Positions 43,570 through 51,733 of a DNA stretch of 62,712 bases are shown here, piece after piece. The number at the start of each line of letters is the position of its first letter. Positions within the stretch are counted from its first letter, which is position 1. Source of the stretch: Tepidisphaeraceae bacterium. Lineage in GTDB: Bacteria; Planctomycetota; Phycisphaerae; Tepidisphaerales; Tepidisphaeraceae. Position numbers and translations under genes: made by a program. The DNA lies in NCBI GenBank assembly GCA_035998445.1, contig DASYHQ010000020.1, positions 1 through 62,712 on the forward strand. Reading direction: 5' to 3'. The notes under the pieces are model-generated. The model saw only the letters and a list, made by a program, of their open reading frames with translations, had not been told where the DNA came from and did no database searches.

Positions 43570-44271
43570 ATGCTGTTCGAATTTCGTTTCTTGGGACGGA
43601 CCTCGCTTGGTCGGCGTTCCCCGCGGACGTCGTTGGCGGGGTATGCGCGCTGTGAACGGCGGCCGTGGCGACCGCTGATCACGTCAGTTGTACTGACGTG
43701 CAGCGGCCTGCTGGCCGCTACGTTGGGGTGTGATCAACAGAGTGACCGCGGTTCAGCCAGCAACTCGGGCGCCCCCACGCCGACCGCCGCCCCGATTGCG
43801 GTCACGGTGGCCCCCGCGGACGCCTATCGCCAGCGGATCGCGCCGCTCGTGGAAGAGCTGCAACGGATGCGCGTCCTGAGCGACGGCCCCTCGCAGGTCG
43901 CCCCCGCCGAGTTCCGCCGCCAGATGCGCGAGGTCCGGCTCCGCCGCGACCAGGCGGCGGCCAGCCTCGCCGCCGCCGACCGCGCCCGCCCCACCTGGGC
44001 GCGCGTGGGCAAGGCGATCGACGCGCTCGATGCGATTGAGCGCGGGCTACAGCGGATCGACAACCTCACCGCCGAGGCGCTGGAGCGGAAGGCGGCCCTC
44101 CCCCGTGACGGGGTCACGATGGAAGACGCGCCAGCGCTGATGCAGGGGATGCAGGCGTCGCTCGCCGCCGTGCAGGAAGTCGCGCGGCTCGACACCGAGA
44201 TCGCCGACAACCATGTCGTAGCCGGGGAGCAGATCAGCCGCTTGGAGATCGAGTTGGGCGACGAGAAGTAG
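43570..44271 (+). CDS. Possible secreted or lipoprotein-like coiled-coil protein
   Basis: 233 residues from the ATG at 43570. A hydrophobic helix preceded by arginines (WRPLITSVVLTCSGLLAATL) ends in LGCDQQS, which fits a weak lipobox (T-L-G-C), so membrane anchoring through a lipidated cysteine is possible. After a Ser/Thr/Ala/Pro linker the rest is helical with heptad character (RQRIAPLVEELQRMR, FRRQMREVRLRRDQAAASLA, IDALDAIERGLQRIDNLTAE). No family is recognised. It is followed 119 bp later by the J-domain gene. Confidence 0.62.
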   Translation: MLFEFRFLGRTSLGRRSPRTSLAGYARCERRPWRPLITSVVLTCSGLLAATLGCDQQSDRGSASNSGAPTPTAAPIAVTVAPADAYRQRIAPLVEELQRMRVLSDGPSQVAPAEFRRQMREVRLRRDQAAASLAAADRARPTWARVGKAIDALDAIERGLQRIDNLTAEALERKAALPRDGVTMEDAPALMQGMQASLAAVQEVARLDTEIADNHVVAGEQISRLEIELGDEK

Positions 44272-44390
44272 TTCATTTGCACGACAGGCATCCTGCACCG
44301 TTCGGTCGCACGACCGCGCACCCGTGACCGGTCCCCTGGGGCGCGGGGTCAGGCAGACGACCCGTCCGCAACGTTTAGACACACGTGGCC

Positions 44391-45224
44391 ATGCCGATCC
44401 GAGACACGGTGACCCTACCGAACCCCTACCTCACTTTGGGCGTCGGTCGCTCGGCGACCGTCGCCGAGATCCGCGCGGCCCACCGTGCACTCGTGCGCGC
44501 CTGTCACCCGGACGCCGGTGGCGGCCGCGACGCTGACGCGCGGCGGTTCCAGGCCGTACAAGCAGCTTGGGAATCCCTACGGAACGCGGGACGCAGAGCC
44601 GTGATCGACCGCCGCCTAGACGAGGAGGCTGCGGCCCGGCAGAGCCGCCTGCGGAACCGGCCACCTCACGAGGCTCCGCCGAACGCTGAGCCGGCGCCGC
44701 GGCCGCCCTCCACGGTGCCGCCGACCCCCGCTCGTCCAGCAGATGACGCGGCTGCAGCCGCTGATGCGCCGCGTTCGCGGGAAGGGCAAGATCCCTGGTC
44801 GGTCCGGTTCGCGCGACGGTCCAAGCCGGTGCGTCCCAGTCCGGCGCAGCAGGCTGACAACCGTTGGAACAACCCGCCGACGGACGTCGCCGACGGTGGC
44901 ATGGCCGACCCGTCCGGACAGGAGGCGTCCGCGGATTATTTCGTCGCGGAGACGACGCCCGACGCTGACAGCCGCCGTCCTTGGAGGCAGCGACGGTGGC
45001 GTCACGCAGCTTCGAAGCAGTTCCGCAGGCGCCACGTCGTGATCGGGGCAAGCGTCGCGGTCGGGCTGGGCATCGCGACGCTGTTCGCGACGTGTGACTT
45101 CGTCACGGCGACCGGGACCCTCGCCTCCGTACTCAGCCTTCTGCTGTTCGGCCCGCTAACGGTGATGGCATTGGTCGATATTTGTCGAAGACTGAGGCAT
45201 GCGATCGCGCATCTCAGGAGCTGA
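44391..45224 (+). CDS. J-domain (DnaJ-like) membrane protein
   Basis: 277 residues; the start is ATG 44391 or GTG 44385, and ribosome-site evidence is weak. The N-terminal J domain spans residues about 8-70: NPYLTLGVGRSATVAEIRAA, the HPD motif in RACHPDAGGG, and FQAVQAAWESLRNAGRRAVI. This is followed by a 110-residue Pro/Ala/Asp-rich linker and two C-terminal membrane helices (VVIGASVAVGLGIATLFATC, ASVLSLLLFGPLTVMALVDI). J domains stimulate DnaK-type ATPases, so this could recruit Hsp70 to a membrane. It is cargo of element B with no counterpart in A. Confidence 0.82.
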   Translation: MPIRDTVTLPNPYLTLGVGRSATVAEIRAAHRALVRACHPDAGGGRDADARRFQAVQAAWESLRNAGRRAVIDRRLDEEAAARQSRLRNRPPHEAPPNAEPAPRPPSTVPPTPARPADDAAAAADAPRSREGQDPWSVRFARRSKPVRPSPAQQADNRWNNPPTDVADGGMADPSGQEASADYFVAETTPDADSRRPWRQRRWRHAASKQFRRRHVVIGASVAVGLGIATLFATCDFVTATGTLASVLSLLLFGPLTVMALVDICRRLRHAIAHLRS

Positions 45225-45546
45225 CAACGCCGTAGCAAGCTGCTGAGCCGGTGCGGTTAGAACTTGAGGGGGATCACGTCGTGACCGATGGGGCACCTTG
45301 TGCGCCCCAAGAGGGACCGGAATTCATAGAACGATTAGGTTAAATAGTGACGTCACCGAGCGCAAATGCAATACGGGCGTGGGTTGCGGCAGAGGTGAGT
45401 TGCCGCCGCATCTGAGCGGCATGCCTATTGAAACGCGCCGTGGCCTCGCAACGCCGATACCTTTTGCTTTCGCACTGCGTATGCGGCTAGGATCCGGGAG
45501 TCGGAGGTTCGGTCGCACAGGGGTTCGGCCCCCTTCTCCTGCATTG

Positions 45547-45571
45547 AAAACCCCGGATTTTCTGGGGTTTT
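45547..45571 (+). terminator. Rho-independent terminator
   Basis: AAAACCCC / GGGGTTTT 8-bp stem around GGATTTTCT, running into TTTTT. Confidence 0.75.
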
Positions 45572-45586
45572 TGCATGTCGAAATCT

Positions 45587-45610
45587 ATTCTTGGCGCAAT
45601 TCTTGGCGCA
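45587..45610 (+). repeat. Tandem direct repeat ATTCTTGGCGCA x2
   Basis: Two perfect, abutting 12-mers, 15 bp after the terminator. They may be a protein-binding site or an integrase core remnant. Confidence 0.55.
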
Positions 45611-45703
45611 AAATCACCAGCGTTCTTGGGAACTTTGTGCCTTTCGGAACGATCTGGAAAAGCGGGCGACTGCTGACTATCGTGCGGGCGAAAGGGAGGA
45701 ACC

Positions 45704-46408
45704 ATGGAACAGCTGAAGGTTTTACAAACGCTCGATCAGGTCATTTTTGAGATCGGGATGTGGCCGCGAGATGTCGCGCGTCGTCTTAGGTCTGCGTTCG
45801 TACCGTGGCGCGTCCACCGGGACATCAAAGAGGAATGGGCTAAGGAGCCTGCCCTGCGATTCAGGAACGGGATATCACCCAACCTGTTCTGGATCTTGTC
45901 GGTGCTGGTGCCGTATTTCTTGTTGCTCGATCACTACTTCCGCGCGGTTGCCGAGCGTTACCCGCAAATCGGAAATCTTGCGGCCCAGCCGTGGCCGCTG
46001 CGGATGATGGTGCTGGCCGTGGTCCTAGCGGCTTGGCCAATGAGTTGTTCGTTGCTCATAGCAAAACGAAGTGGCCAGGCTCTCGATCGGGAAGCCACGA
46101 AGCGGCTGTTCGCGACCCACTGCGTCGTCCTCGTGCCGGCGTCGCTGTCGCTGCTCACGTCCCTGGTTCTATGTGCGCTTTTCCAAGAGCGATCGCGGAC
46201 GATGAATGGGGTCTTCTTCTACGGATTCGTTGTGCTGGGCTTCTACGCGCAGGTGGCGATCGCGATGGCCGAAATGCCACCTGGGTGGTTCCGGCGGATC
46301 GAAACAATGTGGGATTGTTTCGGCCGCACCCTCGGGCACGCTATCGTCATCGCATTGGTCGGACTCACGCTGATTATGTTGGGGCTTGGGCGGATGCCGA
46401 TCCCATGA
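45704..46408 (+). CDS. Polytopic membrane protein, unknown function
   Basis: 234 residues. The ATG at 45704 is preceded by AAGGGAGGAACC. A soluble N-terminus of about 60 residues is followed by about five hydrophobic helices: LFWILSVLVPYFLLLDHYF, MMVLAVVLAAWPMSCSLLIA, CVVLVPASLSLLTSLVLCAL, GVFFYGFVVLGFYAQVAIAM and AIVIALVGLTLIMLGLGRM. This spacing resembles Yip1/DUF1282-like membrane families, but I cannot confirm it. It is followed by the 164-residue gene 33 bp downstream. Confidence 0.7.
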   Translation: MEQLKVLQTLDQVIFEIGMWPRDVARRLRSAFVPWRVHRDIKEEWAKEPALRFRNGISPNLFWILSVLVPYFLLLDHYFRAVAERYPQIGNLAAQPWPLRMMVLAVVLAAWPMSCSLLIAKRSGQALDREATKRLFATHCVVLVPASLSLLTSLVLCALFQERSRTMNGVFFYGFVVLGFYAQVAIAMAEMPPGWFRRIETMWDCFGRTLGHAIVIALVGLTLIMLGLGRMPIP

Positions 46409-46440
46409 AGGTGACAACCTGTTGAGTCGATCATGGTTCC

Positions 46441-46935
46441 ATGGCACTCACCAGCGAACAAATCCAGCGGCTGTTCAAAGTAATGGGCAAGGTCATTTTC
46501 CTGCACCAGCGGGCACCGGGCGACGCGACCGCCTACCGCAAGTTGATGTCGGCAACGATCGACCAATCCGTCAGCGGTGCGGCTAGCGACGCCAACACGA
46601 TCACGCGGTTTCTCAATCCGTTCACCACGCAGATCAACGCTACGATCTCGGCCCTGGATGCCACGCCGGCTCAGGCGAGGACGATGGGGGCGACGTTCCT
46701 TCAGCAGTGCATTGCGCCGGACATGGGGTTCGGTGCCGGCTCCCAATTATCGCAGATCGACACGCGGTTGATGGCGGACATGACGGCCGCTGATGAATCG
46801 GTTGCCCCGTCCGGCGACAACATGGCCAACGATGACTGCTTCGCGGCGTTCTTCGCGACGCAGTACGGTATCGTTTTGCGGCAGGACGCCGACCCGTCGA
46901 TTCCGGACGCCTACATCGACGACGATGTTGTCTAA
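46441..46935 (+). CDS. Hypothetical protein, cargo of element B
   Basis: 164 residues (MALTSEQIQRLFKVMGKVIF...). It is helical, with NAFTTQINATISALD-like repeats, an acidic C-terminus (DPSIPDAYIDDDVV) and several Met and Cys residues. No family is recognised. No Shine-Dalgarno sequence is clear before the ATG. Its 3' end overlaps the 3' end of the convergent HEPN-like gene by 4 bp, which is unusually tight. Confidence 0.6.
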   Translation: MALTSEQIQRLFKVMGKVIFLHQRAPGDATAYRKLMSATIDQSVSGAASDANTITRFLNPFTTQINATISALDATPAQARTMGATFLQQCIAPDMGFGAGSQLSQIDTRLMADMTAADESVAPSGDNMANDDCFAAFFATQYGIVLRQDADPSIPDAYIDDDVV

Positions 46936-47597
46936 ACGGCCTTTAGCTTGTCGCGTAGAGTCTTACCGCCGCACGTCACGCATAGTCGAAGATGAAGGTC
47001 TTCTGGATGCACGGCAATATGCACGCCAGTCCTTTGCGCGTTACTAATGTTCCTTGGCCAGTCGGCGAGAATCTTACTCACCTTCGGCGGGATCGATGGA
47101 TCGGCATTGCTCCGCTGTTCAAGCCGAAGGAGAACTTCAAGAGTTTCCAGGTTGCGGGCCCCAGCAACGGTCTGCGTCCAGTCGTTGCCGAACAATAACT
47201 GCCCGTAATCCATGAGATCGCAAAAGGCTTCAACGCATCTGGCTTGACTGACGTTCAGGTCTAACAGGTGCGTCGAATGGAAGAAGTCGTTCCTTCGCTT
47301 TCTGCGTTCCGTCATGTCGTCGTGAAGACGTTGCACGACCGGAACGTCCGCGGCTCGCTTGGCCTGAAACACACCCTTTACGTCCGATAGAACGTCGTGG
47401 TAGTTCTTGAACTTGCCGTTCGCCTTTTGGTCTGACCAATGCTTGTTGTCCGTAAGCAGAAACAGTTTGGACGTCAGTTCCGTGTAGTCATCGCAAAGGA
47501 TGAACGCCGTCTTTACGTATTGGCCACCGCTGCGGCCGGTGAAGTAAACCTCGACGCCAGCACAGATTTCCTCCATCAGGTATCGTAAGCGGCTCAT
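46932..47597 (-). CDS. HEPN-like protein (R-x4-H motif) in the restriction operon
   Basis: 221 residues from the ATG at 47597, which overlaps the stop of the specificity-subunit gene (ATGA), so translation is coupled. It is mostly helical. Residues 102-107 read RNDFFH, an R-x4-H motif with a polar residue after the arginine, as in the active site of HEPN ribonucleases. Flanking helices carry KNYHDVLSDVKGVFQ and LNVSQARCVEAFCDLMDYGQ. The C-terminus has CVTCGG, a single CxxC. HEPN RNases act as toxins in abortive infection. A HEPN effector coupled to a restriction-modification unit would be analogous to anticodon nucleases carried by type I loci. The HEPN call rests on motif and helical content only. 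Confidence 0.62.
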   Translation of the reverse strand: MSRLRYLMEEICAGVEVYFTGRSGGQYVKTAFILCDDYTELTSKLFLLTDNKHWSDQKANGKFKNYHDVLSDVKGVFQAKRAADVPVVQRLHDDMTERRKRRNDFFHSTHLLDLNVSQARCVEAFCDLMDYGQLLFGNDWTQTVAGARNLETLEVLLRLEQRSNADPSIPPKVSKILADWPRNISNAQRTGVHIAVHPEDLHLRLCVTCGGKTLRDKLKAV

Positions 47598-48976
47598 CGG
47601 TTCCCCTCCTTTCCGAGCAATCGGTGCTCGAACCTTTCCTTCGCCTGCTGCCATTCTCTTTCCGCTTGCTCGCGAAGGTCGCGGGCTCGACTGCGTCGAC
47701 GCTCGACCTCGTCAACTATGTCACGTTGAACGGCTGGCAATGGAATCGGTACCACAAGCCCGACGACGTCATCATTCGCGAGTCGCGGGTGGGTGTTACC
47801 GGTGGTCATGTGCTTCGTCTGATTCAAAATCAAAGACGATCGTAAAGCGACGGCGAGATAGTCCGGCAGGACTTCATCCCTGGGATCAACTGCTGGCCTG
47901 ATTCGGATGACGTGGAACTCGGGTGAGCAAATCCCGGCCCGCTCGGCTCTGTGGACCTTGTTGAGGTACGGTCGGAGCCTTGCAAACAGGATGTCGTTCT
48001 CACGGAACTCGAAGCACTGTCCCTGCACATCTTCGTTTGTCGCTAGAAGCTCGCCGGTGTCACTTTGGACGCTCGCCAATCCAAGGTAAAATTCGGATGC
48101 AGACCTATCGGTTAGGTCGCGTGCGAAATCGGCAATCACGTCCAGTCTAGTTGTGCGAATTCCCGCCCTCTCCTGCTGCATAGCTTTGATCGCCAGCAGT
48201 CGCTCGGGATGGAAATAGGCGGCGTTCGCTCGTCCGGCGTCGCGCAGGGCACCCAACCTTACGGCGTAGGTTTGCCGGTCGCTTGAGGTCGCGGGTGGCA
48301 CCTGTAGCTGTTCAACCAAATAGCCATCTAGGCCACGGAGAAGATCGGACGCGTCATTCAGCTTCGAGTTGCGGCTCGCCCGTGCTGCATCTAGCTCCTG
48401 CGCCAGTTCTCGCTGCGTCTCGACATCTGGGGGGAGTGGGATCTGCAGAGCGCGGAGTTCTTCCGCGTTGATGTTCGACATGCCGGCAATAGGCCGGCTC
48501 ACCCGGTCGATCTGAAGTCGGCCAGCCTTTGTATTCAGGAATGCGGACACGAATTCAGGCGTCGTCTGCGCATCGTCGACGACGACGCGGATCAAATACG
48601 AGGCGTAGACCCACGTTCCCGGTTCGCCGAACACTTCGCACTTGCCCACCAACTCTGCGGAGTTCGTTCGGTTAAATAGGATATCGCCTGGATTCAGCCG
48701 GTATCGCTCTACCTCGTGCGTCGGGAGGTCGACGTACTTCAGATCGGTAAGGTCCCAGCCATCCCGCTGGAGGTTGTTCATGCGCAGAACGGGAACGCCG
48801 ATCTGCTCTTCGCTGGCGAGCTGCGACGTGCCGTATTGCGCGTACCTAATGATCGAGTCGAGAGACTTCAACGCGTACTTCGGTGCGCTGTACAGCCGAT
48901 CGAACTCGACCGCCCCCGCGGCAAACTTCACGTCCGCTCGGATGCTGATATCTCCCCGCCGCACTGCGAAGCACAT
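47594..48976 (-). CDS. Specificity (S) subunit of the restriction-modification system
   Basis: 460 residues with two target-recognition domains. The first is at residues about 35-200 (VLRMNNLQRDGWDLTDLKYV, LNPGDILFNRTNSAELVGKC, RPIAGMSNINAEELRALQIP). The second is at about 255-420 (YLGLASVQSDTGEL, FRENDILFARLRPYLNKVH, MTTGNTHPRLANDDVVGL). Each is followed by a conserved helix (QRELAQELDAARASRN, QRDIVDEVERRRSRARDLRE), which is the standard HsdS layout. It recognises a bipartite DNA sequence and docks the methylase. It lies 23 bp after the RM subunit and overlaps the HEPN-like gene by 4 nt. Confidence 0.88.
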   Translation of the reverse strand: MCFAVRRGDISIRADVKFAAGAVEFDRLYSAPKYALKSLDSIIRYAQYGTSQLASEEQIGVPVLRMNNLQRDGWDLTDLKYVDLPTHEVERYRLNPGDILFNRTNSAELVGKCEVFGEPGTWVYASYLIRVVVDDAQTTPEFVSAFLNTKAGRLQIDRVSRPIAGMSNINAEELRALQIPLPPDVETQRELAQELDAARASRNSKLNDASDLLRGLDGYLVEQLQVPPATSSDRQTYAVRLGALRDAGRANAAYFHPERLLAIKAMQQERAGIRTTRLDVIADFARDLTDRSASEFYLGLASVQSDTGELLATNEDVQGQCFEFRENDILFARLRPYLNKVHRAERAGICSPEFHVIRIRPAVDPRDEVLPDYLAVALRSSLILNQTKHMTTGNTHPRLANDDVVGLVVPIPLPAVQRDIVDEVERRRSRARDLREQAEREWQQAKERFEHRLLGKEGNR

Positions 48977-48999
48977 TGCTTTGCCAGCGGTGGCGGGGA

Positions 49000-50928
49000 T
49001 TAGACGAAAAAAGGTTTGGGTGCCTTTTCAAACTTCCGGTACTGCCCCAGTATGCCGGTGTTTGGGATGATCTCGTGCGGCTTCTCAACCCAGTTCTCGC
49101 CCTGCCGCTCGAACCTCACGCGCACGTCGAACAGATCACACCGCTGCACTTCCGTGCGGATGCTGCCTTGCGTCTTCGTCTCGATGACTTGATAGCTTTT
49201 TCGTCCTGTGGCGTCGTAACCGATGTTCTCCGCGAGGGCCATGAACACCGGCTCAGCGTCGTTGACCTTTTCATGAGACGCCCGCTTGCGGACGAAGATC
49301 ACGCTTGCCTTCACCGCGGCACCGTAGTGCGCGAAAGCGGTCTGCGGAATGCTGACAACTGAGAGAAGCTGGAACCGCTCGAAAAGGAAATCCCTGACGT
49401 ACTGAAGCGATGCGTTGGTGAGGATGCCTTCCGGCAGAACGATGGCTGCGCGGCCGGTCCCTGGCTTGAGGAATTGCCAGATGCGCTCGAGAAAGAGAAT
49501 CTCGGTCTTCTGCGCTTTCCGAGGTTTCTTATTCCCCTTGGCGTCCAGCTGATTCCCAAGCTCATAGTCGGAAAGGTATGGTCGTTCGGTTTGCGTGATC
49601 GTCGCGCCGAACGGTGGATTGGTTAGGATCAGGTCGAACCGATCGGCTTTGAACCCATGGTTCCGCGCGTAGAGATGGTCCATCCGCTCAAGCGCGTCAC
49701 TCCCAACGACGTTCGTGTGACCGTCGTCGTGAATGATCATGTTCATTTTCGCCACGCGTGCGATTTCATCGTTGATCTCAATTCCGAAGAGGTTTTTCTG
49801 GGCGAAGTCGTGCCAGTGTCGATAGTGCTCTTCGCTCCCCTCCTCGTGATACTCGCTCGCTTCGCGCCGGACGGAATTGAGGGCATGAAGCAGGAAGCCG
49901 CCCGATCCGCACGAGGGATCTAACACGAGGTCGGTGTTTGTCGGCTCCAGCATCTGCACGGCAAAGTCGATGACCTCGCGCGGCGTGAAATATTGGCCAA
50001 AATCGCCCTTGAAAAATCCGTCCATGAACTGCTCGAAGGCTAGTCCTTTAGTGTCTAGGTCAGTCTTGCTGAGATTGATGCCTTCCAAGTGCGACACGAT
50101 CGTTCGCAGCGTCGCGTCATCAATCTTGATGCTTTCGGTAAACACCTCGGGATCGCGCTCCTTCTGCGTCTCGTAAAGAGCGCGGATGCGATCGGACAAT
50201 CGGCGGCTCGATTCGTACGTTTTGATTTGAAACTCGTAGGCGTCGCCCTTCTTCCGCTTCGCCTGCTCGTCGCTGATTTTCACGAAGATGATCTTACACA
50301 ACTCCCCGAACGCGGAAGGCGGCGACAAGCGTCCTCCTCCCCACAATGTCTGATGACATTTGCGGATCGCCGCGATCAACTCCTCTTTATTGACAATCTG
50401 GATGTCGGTTGGCCCGCCCTTGAGATACTTGAACTCCTCCGGCCGGCCGTACTGAACGGGCAGGTCAGCGATGATGTTCTCTTCGCGTTCGAGCACACCG
50501 TAGCGGCCGGAGAAATCGAACGCACGGCGGGTCGCACCTGCGACGACCATGACGAAGTCGGCGCGGAACTTGGCCCACGTTCCGTTTCCACAGGCCTGTT
50601 CGACGGCCTGATTGAACTCGGCATCCGAGATGCCGTCACGTTTGCATTCGATGACGGCGAAGGGTCGCTTGCGTGCGTCGTCGCGGAAGACAACTAGGTC
50701 GGCACGGTCTGAGGGGGTACGGTCCGCTACAACGACTTCGACGCCGATCCGAGCCGGTTCATATCCGTAGCGATAGACCAATTCAGCCCAAAACTCGGCG
50801 CGTACGCGCTCCTCTGCATCGGAGAATTTCTCGGTCCAATTGACCGTGAGGTAGGTGATTTTCTCGCTCTTACCTTCGCCGCTGATGCGTAGAAGCCCGT
50901 CGTTCACAGCCCGTTCCAGATAGCTCAT
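49000..50928 (-). CDS. BcgI-like fused restriction-methylase (RM) subunit
   Basis: 642 residues from the ATG at 50928 (GGGAGAAGGC upstream). The N-terminal domain has a PD-(D/E)xK-type arrangement: SDRADLVVF (Asp77) and FAVIECKRDG (Glu94, Lys96), as in HsdR_N-type nucleases. The central and C-terminal part is an N6-adenine methyltransferase: LDPSCGSGGF (motif I, near 336), ILTNPPFGA (motif IV, near 436), then FKGDFGQYFTPREV upstream of both. No separate HsdR translocase gene is present, so this is not a classic type I system. One nuclease-methylase chain plus an S subunit is the composition of type IIB enzymes such as BcgI, which cut on both sides of a bipartite site. It is cargo of B. Confidence 0.85.
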   Translation of the reverse strand: MSYLERAVNDGLLRISGEGKSEKITYLTVNWTEKFSDAEERVRAEFWAELVYRYGYEPARIGVEVVVADRTPSDRADLVVFRDDARKRPFAVIECKRDGISDAEFNQAVEQACGNGTWAKFRADFVMVVAGATRRAFDFSGRYGVLEREENIIADLPVQYGRPEEFKYLKGGPTDIQIVNKEELIAAIRKCHQTLWGGGRLSPPSAFGELCKIIFVKISDEQAKRKKGDAYEFQIKTYESSRRLSDRIRALYETQKERDPEVFTESIKIDDATLRTIVSHLEGINLSKTDLDTKGLAFEQFMDGFFKGDFGQYFTPREVIDFAVQMLEPTNTDLVLDPSCGSGGFLLHALNSVRREASEYHEEGSEEHYRHWHDFAQKNLFGIEINDEIARVAKMNMIIHDDGHTNVVGSDALERMDHLYARNHGFKADRFDLILTNPPFGATITQTERPYLSDYELGNQLDAKGNKKPRKAQKTEILFLERIWQFLKPGTGRAAIVLPEGILTNASLQYVRDFLFERFQLLSVVSIPQTAFAHYGAAVKASVIFVRKRASHEKVNDAEPVFMALAENIGYDATGRKSYQVIETKTQGSIRTEVQRCDLFDVRVRFERQGENWVEKPHEIIPNTGILGQYRKFEKAPKPFFV

Positions 50929-51252
50929 GCCTTCTCCCGTCGCCATCCTTAGCGCAGAGACCGAATCCAGCCGCCAGTGCGCTGGCACTGTGGTTGTGTA
51001 GGTCGCGACGCATGTCAAGGGGATGGCGTGGGTAGACGGGAAGCAGCTGCCGCTGGACAGCGGCAGATTCAGCCCTCGAAAGCGTACATCCTTGCAGCCG
51101 TCGAGGATCGTCGTGGCACCCGTCCGTCCCTAGACAGGATAGCTTTCACAATTTATCGGACATTACGGTTGGCGAGCTTGAGCGTACCTAGATTGCGTAC
51201 GGCTGCTGCGGGACGGCACAGCTAGAGTGGCCGGGGGAAGTCACGAGGGTGC

Positions 51253-51543
51253 TTACAAATTGTCGGGCATCACGTCAGCCAGTTCTTGCGCGTCGCTCGC
51301 GTGATTTGCATCGAACGCCTTGACCATCAGGGCGAATAGTCGCCGGTTGAACGCGTTGGCGGGGAAGAGCCGGTCGCCGTATCGCGGGATGGTGACGCCG
51401 CCAGCCGAGGCGGTCAGCGCGGCGGCGGTGCCGTCCGTGATCGCGTCGCACGTTACGAGCCACGTGCGGGTATGGGAGACCTTGCCATCCTTGATCGAGG
51501 ATCGGCGGCGGTCGAATCGTTCGGCTACGTCGGTGACTGGCAT
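51253..51543 (-). CDS. Small protein downstream of the integrase (unknown)
   Basis: 96 residues, ATG at 51543 preceded by GGGGAAGAC. It has beta-rich character (HTRTWLVTCDAITDGTAAAL, GGVTIPRYGDRLFPANAFN) and a helical C-terminus. No firm family can be given; a resemblance to phage structural small proteins is too weak to use. It is third in the gene order integrase, 59-residue ORF, this gene, with 10 bp after the 59-residue ORF. Confidence 0.55.
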   Translation of the reverse strand: MPVTDVAERFDRRRSSIKDGKVSHTRTWLVTCDAITDGTAAALTASAGGVTIPRYGDRLFPANAFNRRLFALMVKAFDANHASDAQELADVMPDNL

Positions 51544-51553
51544 GTCTTCCCCT

Positions 51554-51733
51554 TTAGGCGACCGATAGGAGGTCGCGGGTGGCTTCGGTGTTCATGAACT
51601 GCGCGATCGCGTGGCCGCGGATCTGCGATGACCTGCTGTCGGAGTGGCCGAGCCGGCGAGCGGCTTCCGCGGCGGACGTGCCTTCCAGGTAGATCATCAC
51701 CGACCTATGGCGCCGGCGGTTGCCGCCCATCAT
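51554..51733 (-). CDS. 59-residue ORF coupled to the integrase
   Basis: Starts MMGGNRRRHRSVMIYLEGTS and contains AAEAARRLGHSDSRSSQIRG. Its ATG (51733) overlaps the integrase stop (51730-51732), implying coupled translation. The AARRLGHSD string looks like a helix-turn-helix or the region before the catalytic tyrosine of XerC/D-like enzymes. A small DNA-binding excision factor is possible. There is no counterpart left in element A. Confidence 0.5.
   Translation of the reverse strand: MMGGNRRRHRSVMIYLEGTSAAEAARRLGHSDSRSSQIRGHAIAQFMNTEATRDLLSVA

Larger units (their letters stand above)
45225..45703. other. Intergenic region with terminator and 12-bp tandem repeat
   Basis: It contains a clear hairpin (45547-45571) and two adjacent copies of ATTCTTGGCGCA (45587, 45599). 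The 60 bp before the hairpin look slightly like tRNA 3' ends but do not fold as one. An AAGGGAGGAACC ribosome site precedes the gene at 45704. Confidence 0.5.

Noticed and set aside
45485-45545. tRNA-like 3' end (GGTTCGG strings) before the 45.5-kb terminator
   Set aside because: The T-loop lacks A58, stems do not pair consistently and no anticodon arm can be drawn.
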